Positions 38,343 to 46,227 of a stretch of DNA of 64,000 nucleotides are shown here, one piece after another (the stretch's first letter is position 1; every line of letters starts with the position of its first letter). The stretch is from Roseomonas alba (GTDB taxonomy: Bacteria > Pseudomonadota > Alphaproteobacteria > Acetobacterales > Acetobacteraceae). Under the pieces are notes generated by a model that was not told where the DNA came from, did no database searches, and saw only the letters and a list, made by a program, of their open reading frames with translations. The DNA lies in NCBI RefSeq assembly GCF_019430885.1, contig NZ_JAHYBZ010000002.1, forward strand, positions 434,001 through 498,000, in the 5' to 3' direction. The translations under genes were made by a program, and so were the position numbers.

Positions 38343-39286
38343 CGGCGCTTTGGCTCGTGACCGGCGGCTGCGGGTTCATAGGCTCGCATCTGTGCGACGC
38401 GCTGCTAGCCGATGGTCAACGCGTGCGTGTGCTGGACGACTTGTCCACCGGCCGTCGCGACAATCTGGCTAGCGGGGCGTCCCTGCTGACCGGCGATGTC
38501 GGCGACCCCGAGCTTCTCGAAGAGGCGATGGAGGGCGTCGCAGGGTGCTTCCACCTGGCGGCCATCGCCTCCGTGGAGCGGGGCGTGCGGGAGTGGCGCG
38601 AGACGCACCGGGTCAACCTGTCGTCCTTCATCGCCGTGCTGGATGCGGCCCGGGCGGCGGGCGGGGTGCCCGTGGTCTATGCATCCTCCGCGGCGGTCTA
38701 TGGCAGCAACGCCAACCTGCCATTGGCCGAAAGTGTCGCGACGCAGCCACTTTCAGCCTATGGCGCCGACAAGCTGGGCTGCGAACTGCATGCCCGAGTG
38801 GCGAGCGTGGTGCATGGCGTGCCGACACTCGGCCTGCGCTTCTTCAACGTCTATGGCGCGCGCCAGGATCCGGCATCGCCTTATTCCGGGGTGATTTCGA
38901 TCTTCGCGGATCGGCTCTTGCGCCGCGAGCCGATCTCGATCTTCGGAGACGGGTTGCAGAGCCGCGATTTCATACACGTATCGAGCGTGGTCGCGGCGCT
39001 TCGCGCGGCAATGGGCGCGGCGTCCATCGCGGCGCCAGTCTTCAACGTATGCTCCGGCCACGCGACAACGGTGCTCGATCTCGCGGCGACGCTGTCGGAT
39101 GCGTGCGGCGTGAAGCCGGAGATCCGCCACCTGCCGCCGCGCGCCGGTGAGGTGCGCCACTCGCTGGGCGATCCCAGGGCATCCCAGAAGGAACTGCGCC
39201 TGCCGTCGCCCCTGCCGCTACCGACAGGCTTGCGCGACGTCGTCGAATGGATGCGCGCCGGACGACCGCTACTGGTTTCGGGTTAG
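38339..39286 (+). CDS. NAD-dependent epimerase/dehydratase (UDP-sugar epimerase-like)
   Basis: A 315-residue extended short-chain dehydrogenase. The NAD-binding TGGCGFIGSHLCDALL, the FHLAAIASV segment, the catalytic serine in YASSAAVYG, and a YxxxK motif (YGADK) are all present. RFFNVYGARQDP and GDGLQSRDFIHV support a UDP-hexose or UDP-uronate 4-epimerase-like enzyme. It probably supplies a nucleotide sugar for the polysaccharide. Its stop overlaps by three bases the end of a small gene on the other strand. Confidence 0.88.
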   Translation: MTALWLVTGGCGFIGSHLCDALLADGQRVRVLDDLSTGRRDNLASGASLLTGDVGDPELLEEAMEGVAGCFHLAAIASVERGVREWRETHRVNLSSFIAVLDAARAAGGVPVVYASSAAVYGSNANLPLAESVATQPLSAYGADKLGCELHARVASVVHGVPTLGLRFFNVYGARQDPASPYSGVISIFADRLLRREPISIFGDGLQSRDFIHVSSVVAALRAAMGAASIAAPVFNVCSGHATTVLDLAATLSDACGVKPEIRHLPPRAGEVRHSLGDPRASQKELRLPSPLPLPTGLRDVVEWMRAGRPLLVSG

Positions 39287-39450
39287 CGGAAGATGAGTGA
39301 GATCAGCATCACGACGATGGCCCAGGCACCCAAGGAGAGGCCGAAGATCAACAGCGCCGCGCGGGGCCAGGGCGCCCGTCCGGCGGCCGAACTCCCGGCC
39401 GCAGGCAGTGCAACCTCATGTATATCTGCGATCTTCTTTGAGACCGACAC
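39283..39450 (-). CDS. Small single-pass membrane protein, 55 residues
   Basis: A leftward GTG frame with GGAGG about seven bases upstream. The peptide has a soluble start (SVSKKIADIHEV), an Ala/Gly/Pro linker and then one strongly hydrophobic helix (about residues 31-53, ALLIFGLSLGAWAIVVMLIS) ending in an arginine. The stop overlaps the end of the epimerase gene. I do not recognise a family. The membrane helix, ribosome site and placement inside the polysaccharide locus support a real gene. It may be a small regulator or subunit of the assembly machinery. Confidence 0.65.
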   Translation of the reverse strand: MSVSKKIADIHEVALPAAGSSAAGRAPWPRAALLIFGLSLGAWAIVVMLISLIFR

Positions 39451-39630
39451 GACCAGCCTCCATCAGCAGATGCAGTTCAACCAATTCGCGCAGAATCGCA
39501 ATTGGCTTCTAACGTCAGTATCAGCGCGTTGGTATCGGGCGCAAGCAGTTTCGGCAAGCATAGGTTGCCGACCGCCTCGTCATTGCGACTCTAACGCTGT
39601 TCTAACGGTGGCTTGCAAGGAATCGGACGC
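39451..39630. promoter_or_regulatory. Divergent gap with an inverted repeat before the amidotransferase gene
   Basis: An inverted repeat, CCAATT (39481-39486) and AATTGG (39500-39505), lies between the small leftward membrane-protein gene and the rightward amidotransferase gene. The sequence CTAACG occurs three times (near 39508, 39591 and 39602). AAGGA precedes the ATG at 39631. These are candidate operator or promoter parts only. Confidence 0.35.
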
Positions 39631-41556
39631 ATGTGCGGCATAGCAGGCCTGTTTCATCCGTTCCGTCCTGAACCGCCGGCGGCGGCCCTGCTGCGAGGCA
39701 TGACCGATGCGCAGCGGCACCGCGGCCCGGACGGCGAGGGATTTCACGCCGAACGGCATCTCGGCTTCGGGCATCGCCGGCTGGCGATTGTCGACCTCGC
39801 CGGCGGCACCCAGCCCATGGCGACCGCCGATGGGGCGGTGGTCGTGACGTTCAATGGCGAGATCTACAACCACGAGCAGTTGCGGCTGGAGCTCCAGCGC
39901 CTCGGCCATGTCTTCCGGTCCCGTTCGGATACCGAGGTGCTGCTGCATGGCTGGCGTGCCTGGGGCGCGGACATGCCGGCTCGGCTGGTCGGCATGTTCG
40001 CCTTCGCGCTGTGGGATCGCGAGGCGGGGAGACTGTTCCTCGCGCGCGATCCATTGGGCGAGAAGCCGCTGCACTATGCGGTGATGCCGGATGGCGGCTT
40101 CGCCTTCGCCTCCGAGATCGGGGGGCTCACGGCGCTGCCGAACCTGCCGCGAGGCCTTGATCCGGTTGCGCTGGATGATTTCCTGGCACTCGGTTACGTG
40201 CCCGAACCGGCGACGATCGAAGCCGCGATCCGGCGCCTGCCACCGGCGCATGCCCTGATGCTGCGGCTGGGGGAGCCAGTCGAAGCCGCGATGCCGCGCC
40301 GCTACTGGTCGCCGCCCCGAATGGCAGGGCAGGGCGCGGCGGATGCGGCGGAGAGCCTGCGTGCCCGCATCGATGCCGCTGTCCGCGCACGGATGATGTC
40401 CGATGTGCCGCTCGGCGCCTTTCTGTCAGGCGGGATTGATTCCGGAGTGGTCACGTCCCTCGCGGCAGAGGCCACGGACCACCCGCTCGCGACCTTCACC
40501 ATTGGTTTTGCCGGCGCCGCGGATGAGAGGCCTGACGCTGCACTGGTCGCCGCGCGCTACGGCACGCGCCACACTTCTGAGGACGGGGCGGCGGCGGACT
40601 ACCTTGCCATGGCGCGTGAGATACCGCGCATATTCGGGGAGCCCTTCGGCGACACCTCAGCTGTGCCGACCCTTGCCGTGTCGGCACTCGCGCGGCGGCA
40701 CGTCACGGTTGCACTCTCCGGCGATGGCGGCGACGAGGTCTTCGCCGGCTACCGCCGCTACCGCTTCCACATGATGGCCGAGGCAGCGCGAAGGCTGATA
40801 CCGGCGGGTCTCCGGCGTGGCGCCTTCGGCGCGCTGGCGCGCGCGTATCCCAAGCTCGACCGCGCGCCGCGCTGGCTGCGCGCGAAGGCAACGCTGACGG
40901 AACTCAGCCTCGACAGCGCAATGGGTTATTACAGTACTGTCTGCCGTATCGCCGAGGCGCGACGGCGGGCACTGTTGTCGCCGACCTTGCGCGCGACCGT
41001 CGCCGGCCATGACCCGTCCGATCGCTTCGTACAGCTCATGGATGAATGCGACACTGAGGACCCGCTGCTGCAAGCGCAGTATGCCGACCTGCAAACCTAC
41101 CTGCCGGGCGACATTCTCGCCAAAGTCGACCGGACCAGCATGGCCGTCTCGCTCGAGGTGCGGCCGCCGCTGCTCGATCCTGCCCTGGTCGCATGGGGCA
41201 TGGCGCTGCCGTCGGCGATGAAGCTGCGCAATGGCCAGGGCAAGCACATCCTGCGGGAGGTCGCGGCCGCGCTGCTGCCGTCGGAGTTGCTGGCGCGCCC
41301 GAAGCGCGGCTTCGCGACTGGCCTTGCCGGGCACTTCCGGGCCAGGGCGGATGTCATCCGCGACCGCCTGCTCGGCGGCGCGCTCGCTGACAGCGGCATG
41401 TTTGACCTGCGCACACTGGGGGCGCTTGTAGACCAGCACGCCGCCAAAGCGACCGATCACAGCCAGGCGCTGTGGCATCTCTTGATCCTGGAGGGTTTCT
41501 TCGCGCAGCGCGCCGGCGCGGTCGAGCCGGCTCCGAAGGTCAGCGCTGTCGCATGA
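39631..41556 (+). CDS. Asparagine-synthase-like amidotransferase (XrtA/PEP-CTERM type)
   Basis: A 641-residue class II glutamine amidotransferase fused to an asparagine-synthase domain. The start MCGIAGLF exposes the nucleophilic cysteine at residue 2 after Met removal. RHRGPDGEG and VTFNGEIYNH follow. The synthase P-loop is FLSGGIDSGVV (about residue 265), and later motifs are SGDGGDEVFAGYRRY and DRTSMAVSLEVRPPLLDP. It matches the TIGR03108 amidotransferase found beside exosortase A and may amidate a uronic-acid sugar. AAGGA precedes the start. Confidence 0.92.
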   Translation: MCGIAGLFHPFRPEPPAAALLRGMTDAQRHRGPDGEGFHAERHLGFGHRRLAIVDLAGGTQPMATADGAVVVTFNGEIYNHEQLRLELQRLGHVFRSRSDTEVLLHGWRAWGADMPARLVGMFAFALWDREAGRLFLARDPLGEKPLHYAVMPDGGFAFASEIGGLTALPNLPRGLDPVALDDFLALGYVPEPATIEAAIRRLPPAHALMLRLGEPVEAAMPRRYWSPPRMAGQGAADAAESLRARIDAAVRARMMSDVPLGAFLSGGIDSGVVTSLAAEATDHPLATFTIGFAGAADERPDAALVAARYGTRHTSEDGAAADYLAMAREIPRIFGEPFGDTSAVPTLAVSALARRHVTVALSGDGGDEVFAGYRRYRFHMMAEAARRLIPAGLRRGAFGALARAYPKLDRAPRWLRAKATLTELSLDSAMGYYSTVCRIAEARRRALLSPTLRATVAGHDPSDRFVQLMDECDTEDPLLQAQYADLQTYLPGDILAKVDRTSMAVSLEVRPPLLDPALVAWGMALPSAMKLRNGQGKHILREVAAALLPSELLARPKRGFATGLAGHFRARADVIRDRLLGGALADSGMFDLRTLGALVDQHAAKATDHSQALWHLLILEGFFAQRAGAVEPAPKVSAVA

Positions 41557-41897
41557 GTGCTCATCCGCGGGCAGTGATGCTCGGTACCGTGGCCCATGAC
41601 GACGCGGCGGTTGGCTATCCTGGCCCCTTGACGGGCGGGCGTCCGCGCCAAGTGCCGAGGCAACGCCGTCCGGCGGGCCTGTCTCCGGGCTTGCCGCGGG
41701 CGGTGCGCGACACGAAGCAGAGCGCCCGCCCGAACTCAGACCTCCTGACGGAAAGGAATGTCCGCCTCATCCGGGCCTGGAACGTGGTGCGCGCGCGCGT
41801 CGCGCTGCGGGAGGGCGAATCCGTCGCCGCGCCGCTGCCCGAATTGGCGAAATGTGTAGCAGGCGGGTGCATCACCGACCCGCGGCTGGAGTTCTAG
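41553..41897 (+). CDS. Hypothetical protein, 114 residues, possibly a gene remnant
   Basis: The ATG overlaps the amidotransferase stop in an ATGA and the frame ends six bases before the next glycosyltransferase, so position fits an operon gene. The protein is basic (MSAHPRAVMLGTVAHDDAAV, later NVRLIRAWNVVRARVALREG) with no recognisable domain, signal or membrane segment. It could be a decayed fragment or a chance frame filling a gap of about 350 bases. Confidence 0.35.
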   Translation: MSAHPRAVMLGTVAHDDAAVGYPGPLTGGRPRQVPRQRRPAGLSPGLPRAVRDTKQSARPNSDLLTERNVRLIRAWNVVRARVALREGESVAAPLPELAKCVAGGCITDPRLEF

Positions 41898-41903
41898 CGA
41901 CCC

Positions 41904-43058
41904 ATGCGGATACTCTATAGCCACCGCATCCAGTCACATGACGGGCAGGGTGTTCACATCGCTTCCATGGTCGCGGCCCTGCGCGCGGCAGGCCATGAGG
42001 TGCGCGTTGTCGGACCACCTGCCTATGATGACGCCCAACTCGGCAGCGCGAGCAGCGGCATCGCCCGACTGAAGCGCGCGCTGCCCGGTTTCCTGCGCGA
42101 AGTCGCGGAGATGGTCTATGCATTGCCGTCGACGTTGCGCCTTGCGCGTGCCGCGCGCGAATTCGCCCCGGACGTCATCTATGAGCGCGTCAACCTCTTC
42201 CACTTCGCGGGCAGCTGGACCGCATGGAGGCGCCGCGTGCCGTTGCTGCTCGAGGTGAACTCGCCGCTCGCCGAGGAACGGGCGCGGTTCTCCGGGCTGC
42301 GGCTGCGCGGTCTGGCGCGGGCGGCCGAACGCTTCGTCTGGCGCCGCGCGGACGCCGTATTGCCGGTGACCTCGGTGCTCGCCGGGCATGTCGCAGCAGC
42401 GGGAGTGCCAGATTCGCGCATTACCGTGGTGCCGAACGGCATCGACCTCTCGGACTATGCCGGGCTCACGCCGACGGTCCCTGGCGCCGCGGTGCGGCTG
42501 GGCTTCGTCGGTTTCATCCGCGACTGGCACGGGCTCGATGCCGTGATTCGCAGCCTGGCTGCCTGGCAGGAGGAACCGCGGATCGAGCTGACTGTCGTGG
42601 GAGACGGGCCTGCGCGCCCGGGTCTCGAGGCGCTGACCGCGGAACTGGGGATCAGCGACCGGGTGCGCTTCACCGGGCTCGCCCCCCGCGCCGAGGTGCC
42701 GGGCCTCGTCGCAGGCTTCGACATCGCTCTGCAGCCGGCGGCAGTGCCCTACGCTTCTCCACTGAAGGTCTTTGAATATATGGCTGCCGGACGCGCTATC
42801 GTGGCGCCAGACCAACCCAATATCCGCGAAATCCTGGAGCATGACCGCACCGCGCTGCTGTTCGAGGCGGGGCGGCCTGACGCGCTGTGGACGATGGTGC
42901 TGCGGCTCGCGCGCGATCCGGCCCTGCGTGCGCGCCTGGGCGAGGCGGCTCGGGCGGAAGTGCTGTCGCGGAACTACACCTGGGCGGGCAATGCGAAGCA
43001 TGTCGTGACACTTGCCGAAGCGGCGCTTGCGCAACGTGCGGCCGGACACGCGCGATGA
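41904..43058 (+). CDS. Family 4 glycosyltransferase
   Basis: A 384-residue GT-B enzyme: MRILYSHRIQSHDGQGVHIA, APDVIYERVNLFHFAG, PNGIDLSDYAG, VGFIRDWHGLDAVI and the donor site VPYASPLKVFEYMAAGRAIV with PDQPNIREI. It overlaps the following oxidoreductase-epimerase fusion gene by ATGA. It likely adds one sugar of the repeat unit on the cytoplasmic face. Confidence 0.9.
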   Translation: MRILYSHRIQSHDGQGVHIASMVAALRAAGHEVRVVGPPAYDDAQLGSASSGIARLKRALPGFLREVAEMVYALPSTLRLARAAREFAPDVIYERVNLFHFAGSWTAWRRRVPLLLEVNSPLAEERARFSGLRLRGLARAAERFVWRRADAVLPVTSVLAGHVAAAGVPDSRITVVPNGIDLSDYAGLTPTVPGAAVRLGFVGFIRDWHGLDAVIRSLAAWQEEPRIELTVVGDGPARPGLEALTAELGISDRVRFTGLAPRAEVPGLVAGFDIALQPAAVPYASPLKVFEYMAAGRAIVAPDQPNIREILEHDRTALLFEAGRPDALWTMVLRLARDPALRARLGEAARAEVLSRNYTWAGNAKHVVTLAEAALAQRAAGHAR

Positions 43059-45142
43059 GACGGGTCTGCCTAATCGGTGCGGGCAGTATCGCTCGCGTTC
43101 ATGCCGAGGCCTTGCGCGGGATGGCGGATATCACCGTTGTCGCCGTCGCTGATCCGCGACGAGCTGCCGCCGAGGCGCTTGCGCGCCTGCTGCCGCGGGC
43201 GCGTGCCGTCACATCCGCCGCGGAGGCTGCGGAAACCGTCGGTTTCGACGCCGCCCATGTGCTGACGCCGCCTGATACCCATGCGGCGATTGCGCTACCG
43301 CTCCTCGAAGCGGGTCGCGACGTCCTTCTCGAAAAGCCGATGGCTGTGTCAGCCGCCGAATGCACCCAGCTCGCCGCCGCGGCCGCGGCCTCGGGCGCAG
43401 TGCTCGGCGTCAATCAGAACTTCCTGTTCCATCCAGCCTTCATTGCCCTGCGTCGTGCCCTGGCGAGCGGCAGACACGGGCGGCCGCGCTTCGTGGACTG
43501 TGTCTACAGCGTGCCTCTCCGCCAACTTGCGGCGGGACAGGTCGGGCATTGGATGTTCGATGCGCCAGTCAACATCCTCCTGGAACAGGCCGTGCATCCG
43601 CTGTCGCAGATCGCGGCGCTGATCGGCAGCGTGGATGCGCTGGAGGCGATCCCGGACGCGCCCCGGATCCTGTGGGAAGGGCGGCGCTTCCATGGCGGCT
43701 GGACCGCGAGCCTCCAAGGCGCCGGCATGGCGGCCACGCTGCGCCTCGCGGTGGGGCAGACCTTTCCCCTCTGGCAGATCACCGTGGTCTGCGACGACGG
43801 GGCGGTTGTCGCCGATATCCTCGGCAACCGAGTGCACACGATCGGGCGGACGCGTTTTGCGGATCCGATTGACGGGGTCATGGCGCCAGCCGCCGCCGCG
43901 GCAGGGATGGTCGCGGGCGGCGTGGCCAATGCCGCGCGCTACGCCGCGTCATTGGCCGGCCTGGCGAAGCGCAACGACCCCTTCTTCCGCAGCATGCAGG
44001 GCAGTATCGCCGCCTTCCACGCCGCGCCGGCGCACTTCGAAGCCGATGCCGCCTTCGGCGCCCGGCTAGTGGGCCTGTGCGAGGACATCGCGGCGCGACT
44101 CCCCGTCGCGGAGAACCGGCCGGCCCCGCTCCAGGCGCCGGCGACCCTCGCCGGCGCCCCGGATGTGGCGCTGCTGGGCGGCACCGGCTTCATCGGACGG
44201 GCAACGGTGGCGCGGCTGCTGCGCGAAGGGCTGAGCGTTGCCGTCATGGCGCGCGGCACCACGGGGCTGCCGCCACTGTTCTCGGGGCCGCGGATCCGGC
44301 TGCAGCGCGGGGACATCGCCGATGCCGGCGCGGTGGCGCAGGCCATCGCGGGCGCCGGGGCGGTCGTGAATCTTGCCCATGGCGGTGGCGGCGCGGACTA
44401 CGCGGCGATCCGCGCCGCGATGGTGGGCGGCGCGGAGACCGTCGCGCGCGCATGCCTTGCCGCCGGCACGCCGCGGCTTCTGCATGTCGGGTCGATCGCG
44501 TCGCTCTATCTCGGCCCCGGGGCGGACAGCGTCGATGGCACCACGCTGCCCGACCCCCAGGCCGAGCAGCGCGGCGACTATGCGCGCGCCAAGGCCGAGT
44601 GCGATCTGATGCTGATGGGGCTGCATGCGCAGGCCGGGCTGCCGCTCGTGATCCTGCGGCCAGGGCTTGTGGTGGGGCAGGGGACCTCGCCCTTCCACAG
44701 CGGCCTTGGCTTCTTCAACGCCGAGCAGCACGTGATCGGATGGAACCGGGGTCATAATCCGCTGCCCTTCGTGCTGGTGGAGGACGTGGCGGCGGCGATC
44801 TTTGGCGCCCTGAGCGCGCAGGATGCCGTAGGCCGGTGCTACAATCTGGTGGGCGATGTGCGGCCGACCGCACGGGAGTATCTGGCCTGGCTGGCCGAGG
44901 CGACGGGGCGCCCGTTGCGCTTCCATCCGAAGTTTCCGGACATGCTGCTGGCGGAGGAAGGCGCGAAATGGCTGCTGAAGCGGCTCGGCGGGCGACGCTC
45001 GCCGCCGCCGTCACGGCGGGACCTGATGTCGCGCGGTCTGAATGCCGTCTTCGATTGCAGTGACGCGAAGCGCGATCTCGCCTGGCTGCCAGAAGCCGAC
45101 AGCATCCGGTTCCGCGCCGCAGCCTTCGCGCCCGGACCGTGA
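43055..45142 (+). CDS. Fusion of Gfo/Idh/MocA oxidoreductase and NAD-dependent epimerase
   Basis: A 695-residue two-domain protein. Residues 1 to about 355 form a Gfo/Idh/MocA dehydrogenase: VCLIGAGSIARVHAEALRG, DAAHVLTPPDTHAAIA, and DVLLEKPMAVSAAEC, the last with the EKP signature. A second Rossmann domain begins near residue 370 with VALLGGTGFIGRATVARLLR and has GDYARAKAECDLM (YxxxK) and NPLPFVLVEDVAAAI, as in extended SDR epimerases. The frame is unbroken. The fusion could channel a nucleotide- or lipid-linked sugar through oxidation and epimerisation or reduction. It overlaps both neighbours. Confidence 0.88.
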   Translation: MRRVCLIGAGSIARVHAEALRGMADITVVAVADPRRAAAEALARLLPRARAVTSAAEAAETVGFDAAHVLTPPDTHAAIALPLLEAGRDVLLEKPMAVSAAECTQLAAAAAASGAVLGVNQNFLFHPAFIALRRALASGRHGRPRFVDCVYSVPLRQLAAGQVGHWMFDAPVNILLEQAVHPLSQIAALIGSVDALEAIPDAPRILWEGRRFHGGWTASLQGAGMAATLRLAVGQTFPLWQITVVCDDGAVVADILGNRVHTIGRTRFADPIDGVMAPAAAAAGMVAGGVANAARYAASLAGLAKRNDPFFRSMQGSIAAFHAAPAHFEADAAFGARLVGLCEDIAARLPVAENRPAPLQAPATLAGAPDVALLGGTGFIGRATVARLLREGLSVAVMARGTTGLPPLFSGPRIRLQRGDIADAGAVAQAIAGAGAVVNLAHGGGGADYAAIRAAMVGGAETVARACLAAGTPRLLHVGSIASLYLGPGADSVDGTTLPDPQAEQRGDYARAKAECDLMLMGLHAQAGLPLVILRPGLVVGQGTSPFHSGLGFFNAEQHVIGWNRGHNPLPFVLVEDVAAAIFGALSAQDAVGRCYNLVGDVRPTAREYLAWLAEATGRPLRFHPKFPDMLLAEEGAKWLLKRLGGRRSPPPSRRDLMSRGLNAVFDCSDAKRDLAWLPEADSIRFRAAAFAPGP

Positions 45143-46227
45143 TGAGCGCGCCGCCCCTCCTGCTGCATGCCTTCGCGTCGTTCGCCGTCGGCGGGCCGCA
45201 AGTGCGTTTCGCCACCTTGGCCAACCGGCTGGGCGGCGCGTTCCGTCATGCCGTGGTAGCCATGGACGGCAAGCTGGACGCGCGTGCCTTGCTTGATCCT
45301 TCGCTCGACGTGCGGTTCCCCGAGATCACGGTGGCGAAGGGCGACACGCTGGGCAATCTGCGCCGCTTCCGCGCCGCGCTGGGGGAGATCCGACCCGACC
45401 TGCTCGTCACCAGCAACTGGGGCAGCATCGAATGGGCCTTGGCACGGATCGGCACGGGAATTCCGCACCTTCACATGGAGGACGGCTTCGGCCCGGAGGA
45501 ACGAGTGCGCCAGATCCCGCGCCGCGTCCTGGCGCGGCGGCTGCTGTTGCGGCACGCGACGGTGGTGGTGCCCTCCCGCGTGCTCTGGCGAATCGCTCGT
45601 GAGGTCTGGCGATTGCCCCAGCGGCGGCTGAGACTGCTGCCAAACGGTATCGACCTGGGACGCTTCACGTCGGTCGATCGCCCCCGCGACACAGGCGAGG
45701 TGGTGATCGGCACCGTCGCCGCGCTGCGGCCGGAGAAGAACCTGGCGCGCCTCATCCGCGCCGTCGGGCGGTTGGGGCCGGAACTGCGGCTCGTCATCGT
45801 CGGCGGCGGCGGGGAAAGGCCAGCGCTCGAGGCGCTCGTGGCGGATAAGGGCATGGCGGCGCGCGTGACCTTCGCGGGCCATCAGACGGACCCCGCGCCG
45901 CTCTATGCCGGCTTCGACATTTTCGCGCTGTCCTCGGACACCGAGCAGATGCCGCTGTCGGTGCTCGAAGCGATGGCCGCGGCACTGCCGGTGGCGGCGA
46001 CCGATGTCGGCGATGTCGCGGAGATGCTGGCCCCGGAGAACCGGCCCTTTGTCGTGCCCTGCCACGACGCCGCGCTCGCCGACGCGCTCGATGCGCTCGC
46101 GCGGGATGCCAAGGCACGGCGAAACATCGGGGCAGCGAACCGCCGGCGGGCTGAGGAAGACTTCAACGAAGCCGGCATGGTCGCTGCCTGGGGCGAACTG
46201 TTCCGTGACCTCAGTGCTAGACGATGA
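45142..46227 (+). CDS. Family 4 glycosyltransferase
   Basis: A 361-residue GT-B enzyme with LLLHAFASFAVGGPQVRFAT, LLVTSNWGSIEWALARI, LLPNGIDLGRF, GTVAALRPEKNLARLIRAV and SSDTEQMPLSVLEAMAAALP. It resembles the second glycosyltransferase type (TIGR03088-like) of exosortase loci, but that assignment is less firm. The start is ATG 45142 (GTG 45139 possible). Its last 11 bases overlap the end of the convergent RTX gene. Confidence 0.88.
   Translation: MSAPPLLLHAFASFAVGGPQVRFATLANRLGGAFRHAVVAMDGKLDARALLDPSLDVRFPEITVAKGDTLGNLRRFRAALGEIRPDLLVTSNWGSIEWALARIGTGIPHLHMEDGFGPEERVRQIPRRVLARRLLLRHATVVVPSRVLWRIAREVWRLPQRRLRLLPNGIDLGRFTSVDRPRDTGEVVIGTVAALRPEKNLARLIRAVGRLGPELRLVIVGGGGERPALEALVADKGMAARVTFAGHQTDPAPLYAGFDIFALSSDTEQMPLSVLEAMAAALPVAATDVGDVAEMLAPENRPFVVPCHDAALADALDALARDAKARRNIGAANRRRAEEDFNEAGMVAAWGELFRDLSARR

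Noticed and set aside
39501-39626. Sigma54 (-24/-12) promoter before the amidotransferase gene
   Set aside because: TGG and GC elements occur, but not with the required spacing. The same holds for TTGGCCTTGATTGCG near 35927, which is one base short.
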